Shown here piece after piece: positions 55,541 through 64,000 of a DNA stretch of 64,000 nt. The stretch is from Flavobacteriales bacterium. GTDB lineage: Bacteria > Bacteroidota > Bacteroidia > Flavobacteriales_D > Crocinitomicaceae. A model generated the notes under the pieces. It worked only from the letters and a program-made list of their open reading frames with translations, was not told where the DNA came from and searched no databases. Where the stretch lies: contig CANGJM010000007.1 of assembly GCA_947454525.1 (NCBI GenBank), positions 62,001 through 126,000 on the forward strand. The letters run 5' to 3'. A program made the translations under genes and the position numbers. The stretch's first letter is position 1. Each line of letters starts with the position of its first letter.

Positions 55541-57033
55541 GCTGCTGCTTTTTCTGTTGTCGCTGTGCTGGTAAGGTAAAGAAGGATAAAGGTAAGTCCT
55601 CCGTTTAAAATGAGCATTTCATGTCCAAAAGCATAGCCGTTCAGCCAGTTTTCTACTTTGTACTTTGGATCGAAATACGTCATAATGAGTGGTCCATAGG
55701 TAATGCCCAAGCAAATGAGTGGAGCAAGAACACAAACGATTGGAACCATGTAGTTTTTCAAACTGCGTTTTGTCAGAATACCAAAGGCAAACAAGCCGAG
55801 TAATGGACCATAGGTGAATCCAGCGATGGTGAAAATCAAATCAACGATGCTCTTGTTGTCCATCCATTTGAAATAGAAAACGAGCAGCATGAATAACACC
55901 GCAAAGGACAAGTGAACGCCTTTTCGCAGCTTGTTTTTTTGTGTTTCATCCATATCGGACCGACGTTCAAAACCTAAAATATCGATGCAAAAAGAAGACG
56001 TTAAGGCAGTAATCGCTCCATCCACGGAGGGAAAAAGTGCAGAAATTAAACCGATGATGAAAATGATGAAGATTCCAAAAGGCAAATGTTCCTGAACGAT
56101 GGATGGAAACAAATCATCTGGTTTGAATTCCCAACCATTTTTTGTAGCGAAAAGTTGTAACATTCCACCCAGCAGAAGGAACAACGCGTTCACGAAGAGA
56201 AGAATGAAACTAAAAACCACCATGTTTTTCTGTGCATCTTTCAGGTTTTTCACACTGATGTTCTTCTGCATCATTTCTTGGTCCAATCCAGTCATCGTGA
56301 TGGTAATAAAGGCTCCGCCGATGATGTGTTTCCACATGAAATCCTTGCGCAGTGGATCGGTGCTCCATAGTTTGGTCATGCCACCATCGGACATTTGGTT
56401 CCAAATGTGTCCCCAAGACCAATTCAATTCACTTTGAATGGCAAGGATACAAACGACCAAAGCGAGTAGCATGAAAACGGTTTGAAGCGTATCTGTCCAA
56501 ACAATGGTTTTCACTCCACCACGGAACGTATAGGCAATAATCATGGCAATGATAATCACTGTGGAAAGCCAGAAGGGAATGCCGACACTGTCAAAAACAA
56601 ATAACTGCAGGACATTGATCACTAAATAGAGTCGGACAGTAGCGCCTAGTGTTCGAGACAAAATGAAATATCCAGCGCCCCATTTGTAGGCAGCAAAACC
56701 CAGTCGGTATTCCAGGTAGCGGTAAATGGAACTTAAGTTGTATTTGTAATAGAGTGGAAGTAGGACGTAGGCTACGATGAAGTAACCAATAAAGAATCCA
56801 AGTACCATTTGGTAATAATAGAATCCATTGGCTGTAACGGTTCCGGGCACCGAAACAAAGGTTACACCGGAAAGCGAGGTTCCAATCATGCCAAAAGCGA
56901 CAAGGTACCAAGGACTTTTCTTGTCACCTGTGAAGAAGCTTTGAGACGTAGAATTTTTCGATGTATAATGAGAAATCAACAGTAAAACGCCGAAGTAGGC
57001 GATTAGAATGATGATGATAAAAGCTTGATTCAT
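55537..57033 (-). CDS. Sodium:solute symporter (SSS family)
   Basis: 498 residues with 12-13 hydrophobic segments. SSS features: GMIGTSLSGVTFVSVPG near the N-terminus (the TM1 discontinuity), YRYLEYRLG after TM2/3, FRGGVKTIVWTDTLQTVFM, TGLDQEMMQKN, and LISALFPSVDGAITALTSSF with conserved Ser/Asp. Solute unknown; sugars, carboxylates or amino acids are all possible. It overlaps the downstream GlmU-like gene by 4 bases, suggesting translation coupling. TATTTTTA at 57051-57058 is a one-mismatch -7 box. Confidence 0.92.
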   Translation of the reverse strand: MNQAFIIIILIAYFGVLLLISHYTSKNSTSQSFFTGDKKSPWYLVAFGMIGTSLSGVTFVSVPGTVTANGFYYYQMVLGFFIGYFIVAYVLLPLYYKYNLSSIYRYLEYRLGFAAYKWGAGYFILSRTLGATVRLYLVINVLQLFVFDSVGIPFWLSTVIIIAMIIAYTFRGGVKTIVWTDTLQTVFMLLALVVCILAIQSELNWSWGHIWNQMSDGGMTKLWSTDPLRKDFMWKHIIGGAFITITMTGLDQEMMQKNISVKNLKDAQKNMVVFSFILLFVNALFLLLGGMLQLFATKNGWEFKPDDLFPSIVQEHLPFGIFIIFIIGLISALFPSVDGAITALTSSFCIDILGFERRSDMDETQKNKLRKGVHLSFAVLFMLLVFYFKWMDNKSIVDLIFTIAGFTYGPLLGLFAFGILTKRSLKNYMVPIVCVLAPLICLGITYGPLIMTYFDPKYKVENWLNGYAFGHEMLILNGGLTFILLYLTSTATTEKAAA

Positions 57034-57112
57034 GCCAATTATTTGAAGTGTAAAAATAATCGAAAGGACGATATGTGCTGAGAATTTTACGCATTACTTT
57101 TCAATCGATTGT

Positions 57113-57120
57113 TATCTTTG
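57113..57120 (+). promoter_or_regulatory. -7 box TATCTTTG of the membrane-anchored protein gene
   Basis: Exact TAnnTTTG, 15 bases before the ATG at 57136. It lies downstream of the TTG at 57109 that would otherwise extend the frame. Confidence 0.6.
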
Positions 57121-57135
57121 TCCAAAACGACGAAC

Positions 57136-57657
57136 ATGGAACTTTGGATTTTTCTTCTTTTGATGATTTTTTTCGGACTAACGATCATCGCATTGGTTTA
57201 TTTCTTTTTGAAAAGACAGGAGGACCAAGAGCTGGTGAAGCTGCAGTTAGAATTGCGCAAAGGACGACAAGAATTTTTCTTACCATCTCGCTTGGAGGCT
57301 TACCAACGCGCTATTTTATTGATGGAAAGAATTCATCCGAACAGTTTGGTGATGCGTGCACATCAGGGAAATGTTTCCGCTTTGGCACAGCAAAGTATTT
57401 TGTTAAAAACCATTCGTGACGAATTCGACCACAATGTTGCTCAACAGTTGTTTATTTCAGAAACTGGATGGAAAATGATGCGTGATTCGAAAGAAGAATC
57501 TATTCGTTTGATCAATCTTGCTGCCGCACAAATGGGGGAGAATTCTAGTTCTTTGGATTTATCCGCTAAAATCATGGAAATGTTGGCACAACTAGACGTG
57601 ATGCCTTCTGAAGTTGCGGTTGCTTTCTTAAAACAAGAGTTTCAAGCCTTATTTTGA
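57136..57657 (+). CDS. Bacteroidota-specific membrane-anchored protein of unknown function
   Basis: 173 residues from the ATG at 57136. One N-terminal membrane helix (LWIFLLLMIFFGLTIIALVYFFL) is followed by a helical cytoplasmic part, KLQLELRKGRQEFFLPSRLEAYQRAILLMERI, EFDHNVAQQLFISETGWKMMRDSKEESIRLIN. I recognise this layout from conserved Flavobacteriia proteins of unknown function (now possibly DUF7935, from memory). No enzyme motif. The 3' end overlaps the DedA gene by 9 bases. Confidence 0.72.
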   Translation: MELWIFLLLMIFFGLTIIALVYFFLKRQEDQELVKLQLELRKGRQEFFLPSRLEAYQRAILLMERIHPNSLVMRAHQGNVSALAQQSILLKTIRDEFDHNVAQQLFISETGWKMMRDSKEESIRLINLAAAQMGENSSSLDLSAKIMEMLAQLDVMPSEVAVAFLKQEFQALF

Positions 57658-58317
57658 TTTAAACTTCGCTTTTAAGATTTCCACGACCATCGGTAGGAGC
57701 GAGAGTCCGACGATGCCAAAAATCACCACTTCAAAGTTTTTCTGAACGAAGGACATATTGCCGAAGAAATAACCAAGTAAGGTTAATCCGGATACCCAAG
57801 CAACGCCGCCAATGACGTTGAAACGCAAGAATTTTTGGTAACTCATGTTTCCGATACCTGCTACAAAAGGAGCAAAGGTGCGAACGATCGGTACAAATCG
57901 TGCGATGATGATTGTTTTTGAACCATGCTTTTCATAGAATGCATGTGTTTGATCGATGTATTTTTGTTTAACGATTTGTCGGTTTCCAATTTTCCATTGC
58001 AGTACTTTCAATCCAATCGTTTTGCCTAAAAAGTAATTGAGTCCATCACCGAGAATCGCTGCCACAATTAAAAGTCCCAACACGAGGAAAAGATTTAATT
58101 CAGCTGTTTCACCATTTTTAACGACTCCAGCACAAAAGGTTCCCGCAGCAAATAACAAAGAGTCACCTGGAAGCAATGGCATCACGACTAATCCTGTTTC
58201 GACGAAAATAATGAGGAACAAAATTCCGTAAATCCACAGACCGTAATCTTGAATCAACACAAATAAATGTGCGTCTAAATGCAGGAAAAAATCCAAAAAA
58301 TCTTTGAGTAAGGTCAT
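57649..58317 (-). CDS. DedA family membrane protein
   Basis: 222 residues. DedA/VTT-domain features: IIFVETGLVVMPLLPGDSLLF (ETGLxxxPxxPGD), GDGLNYFLGKTIG, and IIIARFVPIVRTFAPFVAGIGNMSYQKFLRFNVIGGVAW with the conserved arginine residues and FxPxxRTFxP. About five membrane segments. DedA proteins act as lipid scramblases/flippases, including for undecaprenyl phosphate. It shares one base with the rhodanese stop, so the two genes are one transcript. Confidence 0.94.
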   Translation of the reverse strand: MTLLKDFLDFFLHLDAHLFVLIQDYGLWIYGILFLIIFVETGLVVMPLLPGDSLLFAAGTFCAGVVKNGETAELNLFLVLGLLIVAAILGDGLNYFLGKTIGLKVLQWKIGNRQIVKQKYIDQTHAFYEKHGSKTIIIARFVPIVRTFAPFVAGIGNMSYQKFLRFNVIGGVAWVSGLTLLGYFFGNMSFVQKNFEVVIFGIVGLSLLPMVVEILKAKFKSK

Positions 58318-58634
58318 TAGTCGAGTTTTAAGGATGGATCAACGTGCTCAATCCAACCGAGGATTCCACCTTCCATCACAAATACCTGTGGAAAATGAAA
58401 TTCTGTTTCTAACAAATTTACGACAGCTTCTGCACGACGTCCAGATTGACACATGATAACGACATCTTTGCTTGAATTAATTTCATTATGTCTCAAGGAA
58501 ATTTCGCCCATCGGGATGTGCGTAAATCCGGTGTTGCAATGTTGGTATTCGTAGTCTTCACGAACGTCAATCACGATCAAATTGTCCTCTTTCGACAATC
58601 TTTCTTTACAGCTTTTTGGGTCGATGTAGCGCAT
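58317..58634 (-). CDS. Rhodanese-like sulfurtransferase domain protein
   Basis: 105 residues from the ATG at 58634. The longer frame's TTG (58649) lies inside the -7 box and cannot be used by that promoter. A single rhodanese domain: VIDVREDYEYQHCNTGFTHIPMGE and the active-site loop VIMCQSGRRAEAV with the catalytic Cys. Cytoplasmic; it could carry persulfide sulfur for an unknown acceptor. Cotranscribed with dedA. Confidence 0.91.
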   Translation of the reverse strand: MRYIDPKSCKERLSKEDNLIVIDVREDYEYQHCNTGFTHIPMGEISLRHNEINSSKDVVIMCQSGRRAEAVVNLLETEFHFPQVFVMEGGILGWIEHVDPSLKLD

Positions 58635-58646
58635 AAATTGTTTTGA

Positions 58647-58678
58647 CAAAGATAAGATTTGCTTTTAATTTTGAGCAA
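58647..58678 (-). promoter_or_regulatory. Promoter of rhodanese-dedA
   Basis: On the minus strand, TTG (58678-58676), a 21-base spacer, then TATCTTTG (58654-58647), 12 bases before the ATG at 58634. The -33 element overlaps the 3' end of comEC. Confidence 0.7.
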
Positions 58679-60629
58679 TCTCATAGATTTTCGCACCATT
58701 TTTCAATGAATGAGGATGTGAAATCCACGGCATGAAAACCGATGACGCATCATTCCGCGTCGAAAATTCCTGCTTGTAGTAAACGCGCCAAATCTGATTG
58801 TTCAGTTTGATTTCTCGTCCAAATGCAGTTTTCAGAATTTCTAATTTCCCTTTGTTAAAGGAGAATTGGACATGTTTCTTTCGCATGGAGATCATTTCCA
58901 ATTTTGATGGATACAACTTTTGGTGATTGATGGCTGAAAATTCAATTTTATCTGGATTTTCATCATCGTAAAAACACCAACTTCGCTCTCCCATTTTGAG
59001 GATCACCGTCAGCTTGTTTTCGTTTAACAGACACAAGTGAGTCTTGGACGCATTGAGAAAACGTTGGTGACTGATCCACGCTAAAATGAATAGAAAGTGA
59101 AAGGCATTTACTTTCCAATAGTTTTTTTGGACCTCGCCCAAGAACAGGATGCTTGCGTTGAACAGCAGGATAGGCGCGAGAATTAGTTCTAATTCAAATC
59201 CATAAACGAGCGCACCTGGCCAGGCTTCAATCCACTGGATCAAGCGAAACATCCAATAGACGGAATAGAGTAGAATGAGACCATTTAGTTTTCCTATCAA
59301 AGGAATTTTGTGTGTGACCAAAATGAAAATCCCTGCGCCCAAAACAATGGACGAAAGTCCCATGAGTCCGAGGTTAGCAATCGCGAAGTAATTCGGGAAT
59401 TGATGGAAATAATACAGTGTCAACGGTGTTGTAGCGACCTGCGCAGCAAATCCAATGGCTGTCCCTTCCCATAGATAATAGAGAATTTTGTTCTCCGGTT
59501 TCCAAATGTCAGCGATTTTCGGATAGAACAAAAAGATCCCTAGCATGGCAAGATAGGATAGTTGAAATCCAATGTCGAAGAAATACATGGGTTTCCACAG
59601 AACGATGATGAAGGCTGTAAAGAACAAGGAATTAATCGAGGACGTTTGCCATCCTTTCCATTGCGTCCAGGTTAAGACGCTGAACATGAACACCGCACGA
59701 ATGACGGATGGTGAAAATCCAGTCATTAACGCATAAAACCACAATAAAAGAATCACGAACAAGAGAGCTGTTGATCGATTAATCCATCGTGCTCCAAGTT
59801 TAATGAGTGCCAATAAAAGTTGAAGGATTAATCCGATGTGTAAACCCGAAACTGCGAGCACATGCATGGAGCCCGTTGCGGTAAATGCGTTTCTTATTTC
59901 ATTGTCCAGCAAGGACTTATCGCCTAAAATCAATGCTTGGGCAATTCCTAATTCTTGTCCAGTTAAGTGTTTCGCAAGGATGTCCAAGCACAGTTGTTGC
60001 GCTTCCCGAATGGACTTCGTTAAATACGAACAGGGAACAGTTTTTAGCACTTGAAAGTCCTGAGATTCCATGAAAAACATGCCGCAAATCCCCTTGGTTT
60101 TCCAATAGGTTTTCAGGTCGAATTCTCCCGGATTCCCTTTGTTTTCTATGGGAATGACTTCCGATTTGACTGTTAATACTTCATCTAATTTGGGCGTTTT
60201 TGTCCCCTTCACATAAAAACGAATGGGGGTGTAAAACGTTTTTCTGCCTTTTTCCCAGTGAATTTCACCAATTCCCTTTGTCCATGGTTTTCCAGCTTGA
60301 ATTTCCATTACCTTCATTTGGAAAATCGTTTTTCCTTTGTGGAACTGCCAATCTTCCCAACCGGTATTTTGTTGTTGTTCGTAGTGCGCTAGAAATCCAA
60401 AGAACCCGCATATCGAGAAGAGCATGATTTGTTTCGCAGCAACCGGTAAATAGTTGGCGCTTTGAAGCATCACGGACACAATGATTAGGTTTGCTAACAC
60501 GAGAAAAAAGTAATCCTTCAGTTCTGGAATTTTTTCAGCACAAAGTATTCCGGTGGAAAAGTACAAACAGATGTAAACAAAGGGATAGCGAGAAAAGGCT
60601 GGACGAAAATCCGGCGACACATTTGACAT
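58665..60629 (-). CDS. ComEC/Rec2 family DNA-uptake channel protein
   Basis: 654 residues. An N-terminal DUF4131/OB-like part (~30-200) with GDPGEFD-like NPGEFDLKTYWKTKGI precedes the membrane Competence domain (HVLAVSGLHIGLILQLL, TGFSPSVIRAVFMFSVL, FFDIGFQLSYLAMLGIFLFYP). These are hallmark ComEC sequences. The C-terminal ~120 residues are soluble but lack the HxHxDH metallo-beta-lactamase motif seen in Gram-positive ComEC. Likely transports single-stranded DNA across the inner membrane during transformation. recQ lies 12 bases upstream in the same direction. Confidence 0.9.
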   Translation of the reverse strand: MSNVSPDFRPAFSRYPFVYICLYFSTGILCAEKIPELKDYFFLVLANLIIVSVMLQSANYLPVAAKQIMLFSICGFFGFLAHYEQQQNTGWEDWQFHKGKTIFQMKVMEIQAGKPWTKGIGEIHWEKGRKTFYTPIRFYVKGTKTPKLDEVLTVKSEVIPIENKGNPGEFDLKTYWKTKGICGMFFMESQDFQVLKTVPCSYLTKSIREAQQLCLDILAKHLTGQELGIAQALILGDKSLLDNEIRNAFTATGSMHVLAVSGLHIGLILQLLLALIKLGARWINRSTALLFVILLLWFYALMTGFSPSVIRAVFMFSVLTWTQWKGWQTSSINSLFFTAFIIVLWKPMYFFDIGFQLSYLAMLGIFLFYPKIADIWKPENKILYYLWEGTAIGFAAQVATTPLTLYYFHQFPNYFAIANLGLMGLSSIVLGAGIFILVTHKIPLIGKLNGLILLYSVYWMFRLIQWIEAWPGALVYGFELELILAPILLFNASILFLGEVQKNYWKVNAFHFLFILAWISHQRFLNASKTHLCLLNENKLTVILKMGERSWCFYDDENPDKIEFSAINHQKLYPSKLEMISMRKKHVQFSFNKGKLEILKTAFGREIKLNNQIWRVYYKQEFSTRNDASSVFMPWISHPHSLKNGAKIYEIAQN

Positions 60630-60641
60630 AGTAGGAAAAGT

Positions 60642-62516
60642 TTAATTCAAGTAAAACTTTCCTTCCATCCAGATAATGATTTCGTTTTTTAACAATTCGC
60701 GTAAAAGTTCCTCCGTTTCTTTTTCTGTTAGCTTGATTTCAACAGAAAGTTCTTTCAAGGACATGGGTTTTTCCAGCAGTGCGAGAATTTTTCGGGGAAT
60801 GGAATCAATTGGAAGCGCGTTTTTTTGACAAACGTCACAGGTCCCACAGGGATCGGATGCTTGACCAAAGTACGCAATCACTTGTTGCGTGCGGCATTCG
60901 TTTTTTTGACAAAACTGAATCATTCCATCCGCTTTTTGAATGGCAATGTCGCGTCGTTCCTTGTAGATGCTTGGTTTTAAGTAAATGTGGCTATCCGGCA
61001 ATCTTTCTGTTATGTAGGTAACAGTTGGGAGACTACTTCTGAGGTTTAAATCGATGATTCCGTGTTGTTGCATAAACTCTAGTTGATGAGTTAAACGTTC
61101 AGAATTGATTTTTAGTCTTTTGCAGATCTCATCTTCGTGAATTACATGGAAATATTCAAAGATTCCAGGGTACGATCGGGTTAAAAGTGTCGAGAGTGGA
61201 TGCGTTGATTCGTATTGTATTTGGAAATTGTACAATTCTCGGTTCGTGACAAGAAATTTCAGTTTTGTGGGATGAAAAGTTCCTTCAGAGAATAGTAAGT
61301 TTTCATTTAACTCCAATATTTTTAGTGAATGAAAAGTGGTTTCGTAATCAAGTTTGTACACTTGACACATTTTCTTTAAATCGAGTGGGTAAGTCTCGTC
61401 CTTTCCGGATCCAATGGCGATTTTCAGAAAATTAGAAATGGCACGGTAGGTATTGAGTACGTCCGTTTTTGCAGGAAATTTCTTTAAGGTCGAGTTCCGC
61501 AGGTTTTCGGTATCCTTGTCTTCGAAAAACAACAGTGCTTTCGCCATTTCGCCATCTCTACCGCCTCGGCCAGCCTCTTGGAAATATGCCTCTAGAGAAC
61601 TTGGAATTTCATAATGAAGGACAAAGCGCACATTCGGTTTGTCGATTCCCATTCCAAAGGCGTTTGTTGCAACCATGATGCGCCTTTTTTCAGACATCCA
61701 ATCGTTTAACATGCGTTCCCTTTCGGATTTTGTGAGTCCACCGTGATAAACGCCACAAGAAATGCGGTTCGACATCAGGAGTTTCACCATTTCTTTCACC
61801 GACCTACGTGTTTGACAATAGACAATTCCTACATCGGTTGAATGTTTACAATGTGCTAAAATGGATTCAATTTTATTGCTCGTTTTACGCACTTGGTAAT
61901 GCAGGTTTTCTCGAACAAATGAAGCTTCGTGAATCTGTACTTTTTTTAATTCTAGGTGGTGAATGATGTCCTTTTTCACGCGCTCGGTTGCGGTGGCTGT
62001 CAGCGCCAACACTGGAACATGCGGTTTGTGAACGCGAAGGTCCTTGATGTGCATGAAACTAGGTCGGAAATCATGTCCCCATTCAGAAATGCAATGCGCT
62101 TCATCGACCACAAGTAGTCCAACGGGCATTAATTTGAAGCGTTCAATGAACAAATCCGATTGACAGCGTTCAGGAGACGTGTATAGAAAATCGAGTCCAC
62201 CGAAACGTGCGTTGTCGAGGATGTAATCGATTTCCTTGTAGCTCATCCCGGAGGTAATAGCCTTCGCTCGAATTCCCCGTTTATTGAGGTTATCCACTTG
62301 GTCTTGCATCAACGCAATCAACGGAGAAACGACAATCGTAATTCCTTCGCGGATTAATCCTGGGACTTGAAAGCAAATGGATTTTCCTCCGCCAGTAGGT
62401 AAAAGTGCGAGCACATCTCGGCCGGCTATTGCATCCTCCACAATGGCCTTTTGATTTGGTCGAAAGTGATCAAATCCCCAAAATTGTTTTAATACTGCCT
62501 CGCTTTTACTCACCAT
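60642..62516 (-). CDS. recQ: ATP-dependent DNA helicase RecQ
   Basis: 624 residues. Superfamily 2 helicase motifs: FRPNQKAIVED (motif 0), LLPTGGGKSICFQ (Walker A), VDEAHCISEWGHDF (DEAH), ALTATATERV, and in the second domain IVYCQTRRSVKEM, NAFGMGIDKPNVRFVLHYEIPSSLEAYFQEAGRGGRDG. The RecQ zinc-binding domain has CRTQQVIAYFG and DPCGTCDVC. A winged helix follows. The C-terminus ends in a short helical segment and has no recognisable HRDC domain. Functions in recombination and fork repair. Confidence 0.95.
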   Translation of the reverse strand: MVSKSEAVLKQFWGFDHFRPNQKAIVEDAIAGRDVLALLPTGGGKSICFQVPGLIREGITIVVSPLIALMQDQVDNLNKRGIRAKAITSGMSYKEIDYILDNARFGGLDFLYTSPERCQSDLFIERFKLMPVGLLVVDEAHCISEWGHDFRPSFMHIKDLRVHKPHVPVLALTATATERVKKDIIHHLELKKVQIHEASFVRENLHYQVRKTSNKIESILAHCKHSTDVGIVYCQTRRSVKEMVKLLMSNRISCGVYHGGLTKSERERMLNDWMSEKRRIMVATNAFGMGIDKPNVRFVLHYEIPSSLEAYFQEAGRGGRDGEMAKALLFFEDKDTENLRNSTLKKFPAKTDVLNTYRAISNFLKIAIGSGKDETYPLDLKKMCQVYKLDYETTFHSLKILELNENLLFSEGTFHPTKLKFLVTNRELYNFQIQYESTHPLSTLLTRSYPGIFEYFHVIHEDEICKRLKINSERLTHQLEFMQQHGIIDLNLRSSLPTVTYITERLPDSHIYLKPSIYKERRDIAIQKADGMIQFCQKNECRTQQVIAYFGQASDPCGTCDVCQKNALPIDSIPRKILALLEKPMSLKELSVEIKLTEKETEELLRELLKNEIIIWMEGKFYLN

Positions 62517-62565
62517 TATCTATTACGGTACAAAAGTACAAGAATTGTCTTGTGAATAAAATTAG

Positions 62566-62596
62566 TTGTGGAGGAGGAATAAAGGACGTATATTCG
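62566..62596 (+). promoter_or_regulatory. Promoter of ilvE
   Basis: TTG (62566-62568), a 20-base spacer, then TATATTCG (62589-62596), one mismatch to TAnnTTTG, 17 bases before the ATG at 62614. Confidence 0.55.
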
Positions 62597-62613
62597 CGCA
62601 ACAAAACAAGCGT

Positions 62614-63684
62614 ATGTCAACTACATCTCTCAATTTTTCAGTTGAAAAAAACACTCAATCCGCTTTAGCTCAAGTAGATTGGGATAACTTACCATTTGGA
62701 CGAATTTTTTCGGATCACATGTTCATCATGGAATATGCCGATGGACAATGGCAAGAAGGGAAAATTATGCCTTTTCAACCGATTCCAATGCACCCAGCGA
62801 TGTCTGCGTTGCATTATGGACAATCGATTTTCGAAGGATTGAAAGCCTATAAAAACGTAGAAGACGAAGTGATTTTGTTCCGTCCGGATATGAATGCGAA
62901 ACGTTTTGCAGAATCTGCAGCACGCATGTGTATGCCGGAAGTTCCAGAAGAAATTTTCATTGAAGCAATTAAGCAATTGGTTGCGGTGGACAAAGATTGG
63001 GTAACTGATCGTCCAGGATATTCATTATACATTCGTCCATTCTTGTTTGGAACGGATGAACTAGTTGGAATTAAACCATCTGACACCTACAAATTCATGG
63101 TCATTACCTCTCCAGTTGGAGCGTATTATGCAGAACCTGTACGTGTGAAAATCGAAGAACATTACACACGCGCTGCGAAAGGTGGAGTTGGACGTGCGAA
63201 GGCTGCCGGAAACTACGGTGCTTCTTTGTATCCAGCGAAGCAATGTCAGATGCAAGGATTCCACCAATTGGTTTGGACCGATGCGAAAGAACATTTGTAC
63301 ATCGAGGAATCAGGAACGATGAACATCATTTTCCAAATCGGAGGAAAGTTAATTACGCCTTCAGAGGAAGCAGATACGATTTTACGTGGCATCACGAAAC
63401 GTTCGGTTTTAGAACTTGCTGCTAGCTGGGGAATAGAAATTGAAGAACGTCAAGTTTCCGTAGAAGAAATCGTGACAGCTGCGAAAAACGGAACATTGGA
63501 AGATGCATTTGGAGCTGGAACAGCTGCAACCATTGCACAGATTATCGTGATTGGTTACCGTGACGAAATCCTTGAATTGCCTGCATTCGAAACACGTACG
63601 ATTTCGAATCGCATCAAACAACATATGGATGATTTGAAAGCGGGTAAAGAAGCGGATGTGTTCAATTGGAACGTTCGCGTATAA
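62614..63684 (+). CDS. ilvE: Branched-chain amino acid aminotransferase
   Basis: 356 residues from the ATG at 62614 (MSTTSLNFSVEKN); a TTG-initiated longer frame from 62566 would begin within the promoter. Fold-type IV PLP enzyme. Conserved stretches include LHYGQSIFEGLKAYK, FRPDMNAKRFAESAARMCMPE, KAAGNYGASLYPAKQ (Schiff-base Lys) and EESGTMNIIFQIGG, then GITKRSVLELA and AFGAGTAATIAQI. It interconverts branched-chain amino acids and 2-keto acids. The longer ~350-residue form (class II BCAT) is usual in Bacteroidota. Confidence 0.95.
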   Translation: MSTTSLNFSVEKNTQSALAQVDWDNLPFGRIFSDHMFIMEYADGQWQEGKIMPFQPIPMHPAMSALHYGQSIFEGLKAYKNVEDEVILFRPDMNAKRFAESAARMCMPEVPEEIFIEAIKQLVAVDKDWVTDRPGYSLYIRPFLFGTDELVGIKPSDTYKFMVITSPVGAYYAEPVRVKIEEHYTRAAKGGVGRAKAAGNYGASLYPAKQCQMQGFHQLVWTDAKEHLYIEESGTMNIIFQIGGKLITPSEEADTILRGITKRSVLELAASWGIEIEERQVSVEEIVTAAKNGTLEDAFGAGTAATIAQIIVIGYRDEILELPAFETRTISNRIKQHMDDLKAGKEADVFNWNVRV

Positions 63685-63727
63685 GTTCCTTGTGGAATTT
63701 TACTTTTCTTTGCGTCTCACTTAAGAC

Positions 63728-64000
63728 ATGAGATTCTACTTTTTATTTTTACTGACCTTTACAGTCCATTTCGCCAATACGCAAGTGTTGCGACTGACGT
63801 GTTTGGATAAACGCACTGGCGATTTAGTTTCCAATGTCGGGATTACCATGTCTCCATTTCTAGGAGGCGATTCCATTGTTTATCAGGTAACGGTGAATGG
63901 AAAATCGGATTATTCCTTGGACAACATTGACTTAGGGAGTACCTTGAATTTTGAATTTCGTCATGCGATTTATCAAACATCGAACATCGAATTTCATTTC
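63728..64000 (+). CDS. Exported protein, start only (3' truncated)
   Basis: The frame is open from the ATG at 63728 to the window end: 91 codons. The signal peptide is MRFYFLFLLTFTVHFANT, then VLRLTCLDKRTGDLVSNVG and a beta-rich stretch (ITMSPFLGGDSIVYQVTVNGKSDYSLDNI). Upstream, TTTCTTTG at 63705-63712 is one mismatch from the -7 box, 15 bases before the ATG. Too little is present to name a family; a carboxypeptidase-like or OmpA-partner beta-sandwich is possible. Confidence 0.62.
   Translation, partial: MRFYFLFLLTFTVHFANTQVLRLTCLDKRTGDLVSNVGITMSPFLGGDSIVYQVTVNGKSDYSLDNIDLGSTLNFEFRHAIYQTSNIEFHF

Overview
The window reads as chromosomal DNA from a member of the Bacteroidota, most likely order Flavobacteriales and possibly a Fluviicola/Crocinitomix-like relative (family placement is inference). 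Evidence: four proteins end in type IX secretion (T9SS) sorting domains, two of type A and two of type B. Many intergenic regions carry the Bacteroidota -7 box TAnnTTTG. Clear Shine-Dalgarno sequences are mostly absent. Gene content is also typical, with a TamL-like surface antigen, a PduO-type adenosyltransferase, a long IspH, a 'NTP_transf_4' GlmU-like protein and a ComEC without a beta-lactamase domain. I see about 54 protein genes, two of them cut by the window ends, and no rRNA, tRNA, CRISPR array, insertion sequence or prophage. Coding density is very high. No stretch above 300 bases lacks a gene; the longest gaps are 15370-15529 (divergent promoters) and 17120-17269 (a terminator plus a promoter).

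Layout. 1-10.1 kb: the end of a TamL/BamA-type outer-membrane protein, a lipoprotein amidohydrolase, a subtilase, then a tightly overlapped run of an NTF2-like secreted protein, prmC, ligA, a small conserved protein, dapA and a VanX-type dipeptidase lipoprotein. 10.1-17.3 kb: a small lipoprotein and FkbM methyltransferase on the minus strand, an S9 peptidase plus GNAT acetyltransferase, trxB, and a second subtilase paralogous to the first. 17.3-22.3 kb: TerC and the Entner-Doudoroff/oxidative pentose operon zwf-pgl-edd. 22.3-28.5 kb: two giant type B T9SS cargo proteins, then an AcpH-like hydrolase and a small acidic DUF2795-type protein. 28.8-34.6 kb (minus): a PLP aminotransferase-DUF1801-ispH-adenosyltransferase operon and a glycosyltransferase-PAP2 phosphatase pair. 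34.6-40.9 kb: a LamG type A cargo, a CPBP protease, an ECF sigma factor, then ffh, an M50 protease and a small exported protein. 41-47.9 kb: two glycosyltransferases, LptF/LptG, a START-like protein, a methyltransferase-like membrane protein, recR, smpB and a LolA-like carrier. 47.9-64 kb: a large BNR-repeat type A cargo, a DCC thiol oxidoreductase, lon, a GlmU-like protein with an SSS symporter, a Bacteroidota-specific membrane-anchored protein, DedA, rhodanese, comEC, recQ, ilvE and the start of an unidentified exported protein.

Much of the window serves the cell envelope and surface: outer-membrane assembly, LPS export, lipoprotein transport, cell-wall precursor supply and D-Ala-D-Ala breakdown, sugar transfer, and export of repeat-rich adhesin-like proteins. 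The rest is housekeeping. The features most worth a second look are a Cys-Asp-Ser repeat module shared by three secreted proteins, the paralogous subtilases with large insertions, a UUCG terminator touching the AcpH start codon, an unusual PrmC motif I, and several start codons that promoter boxes appear to exclude. I found no clear new multi-gene system.
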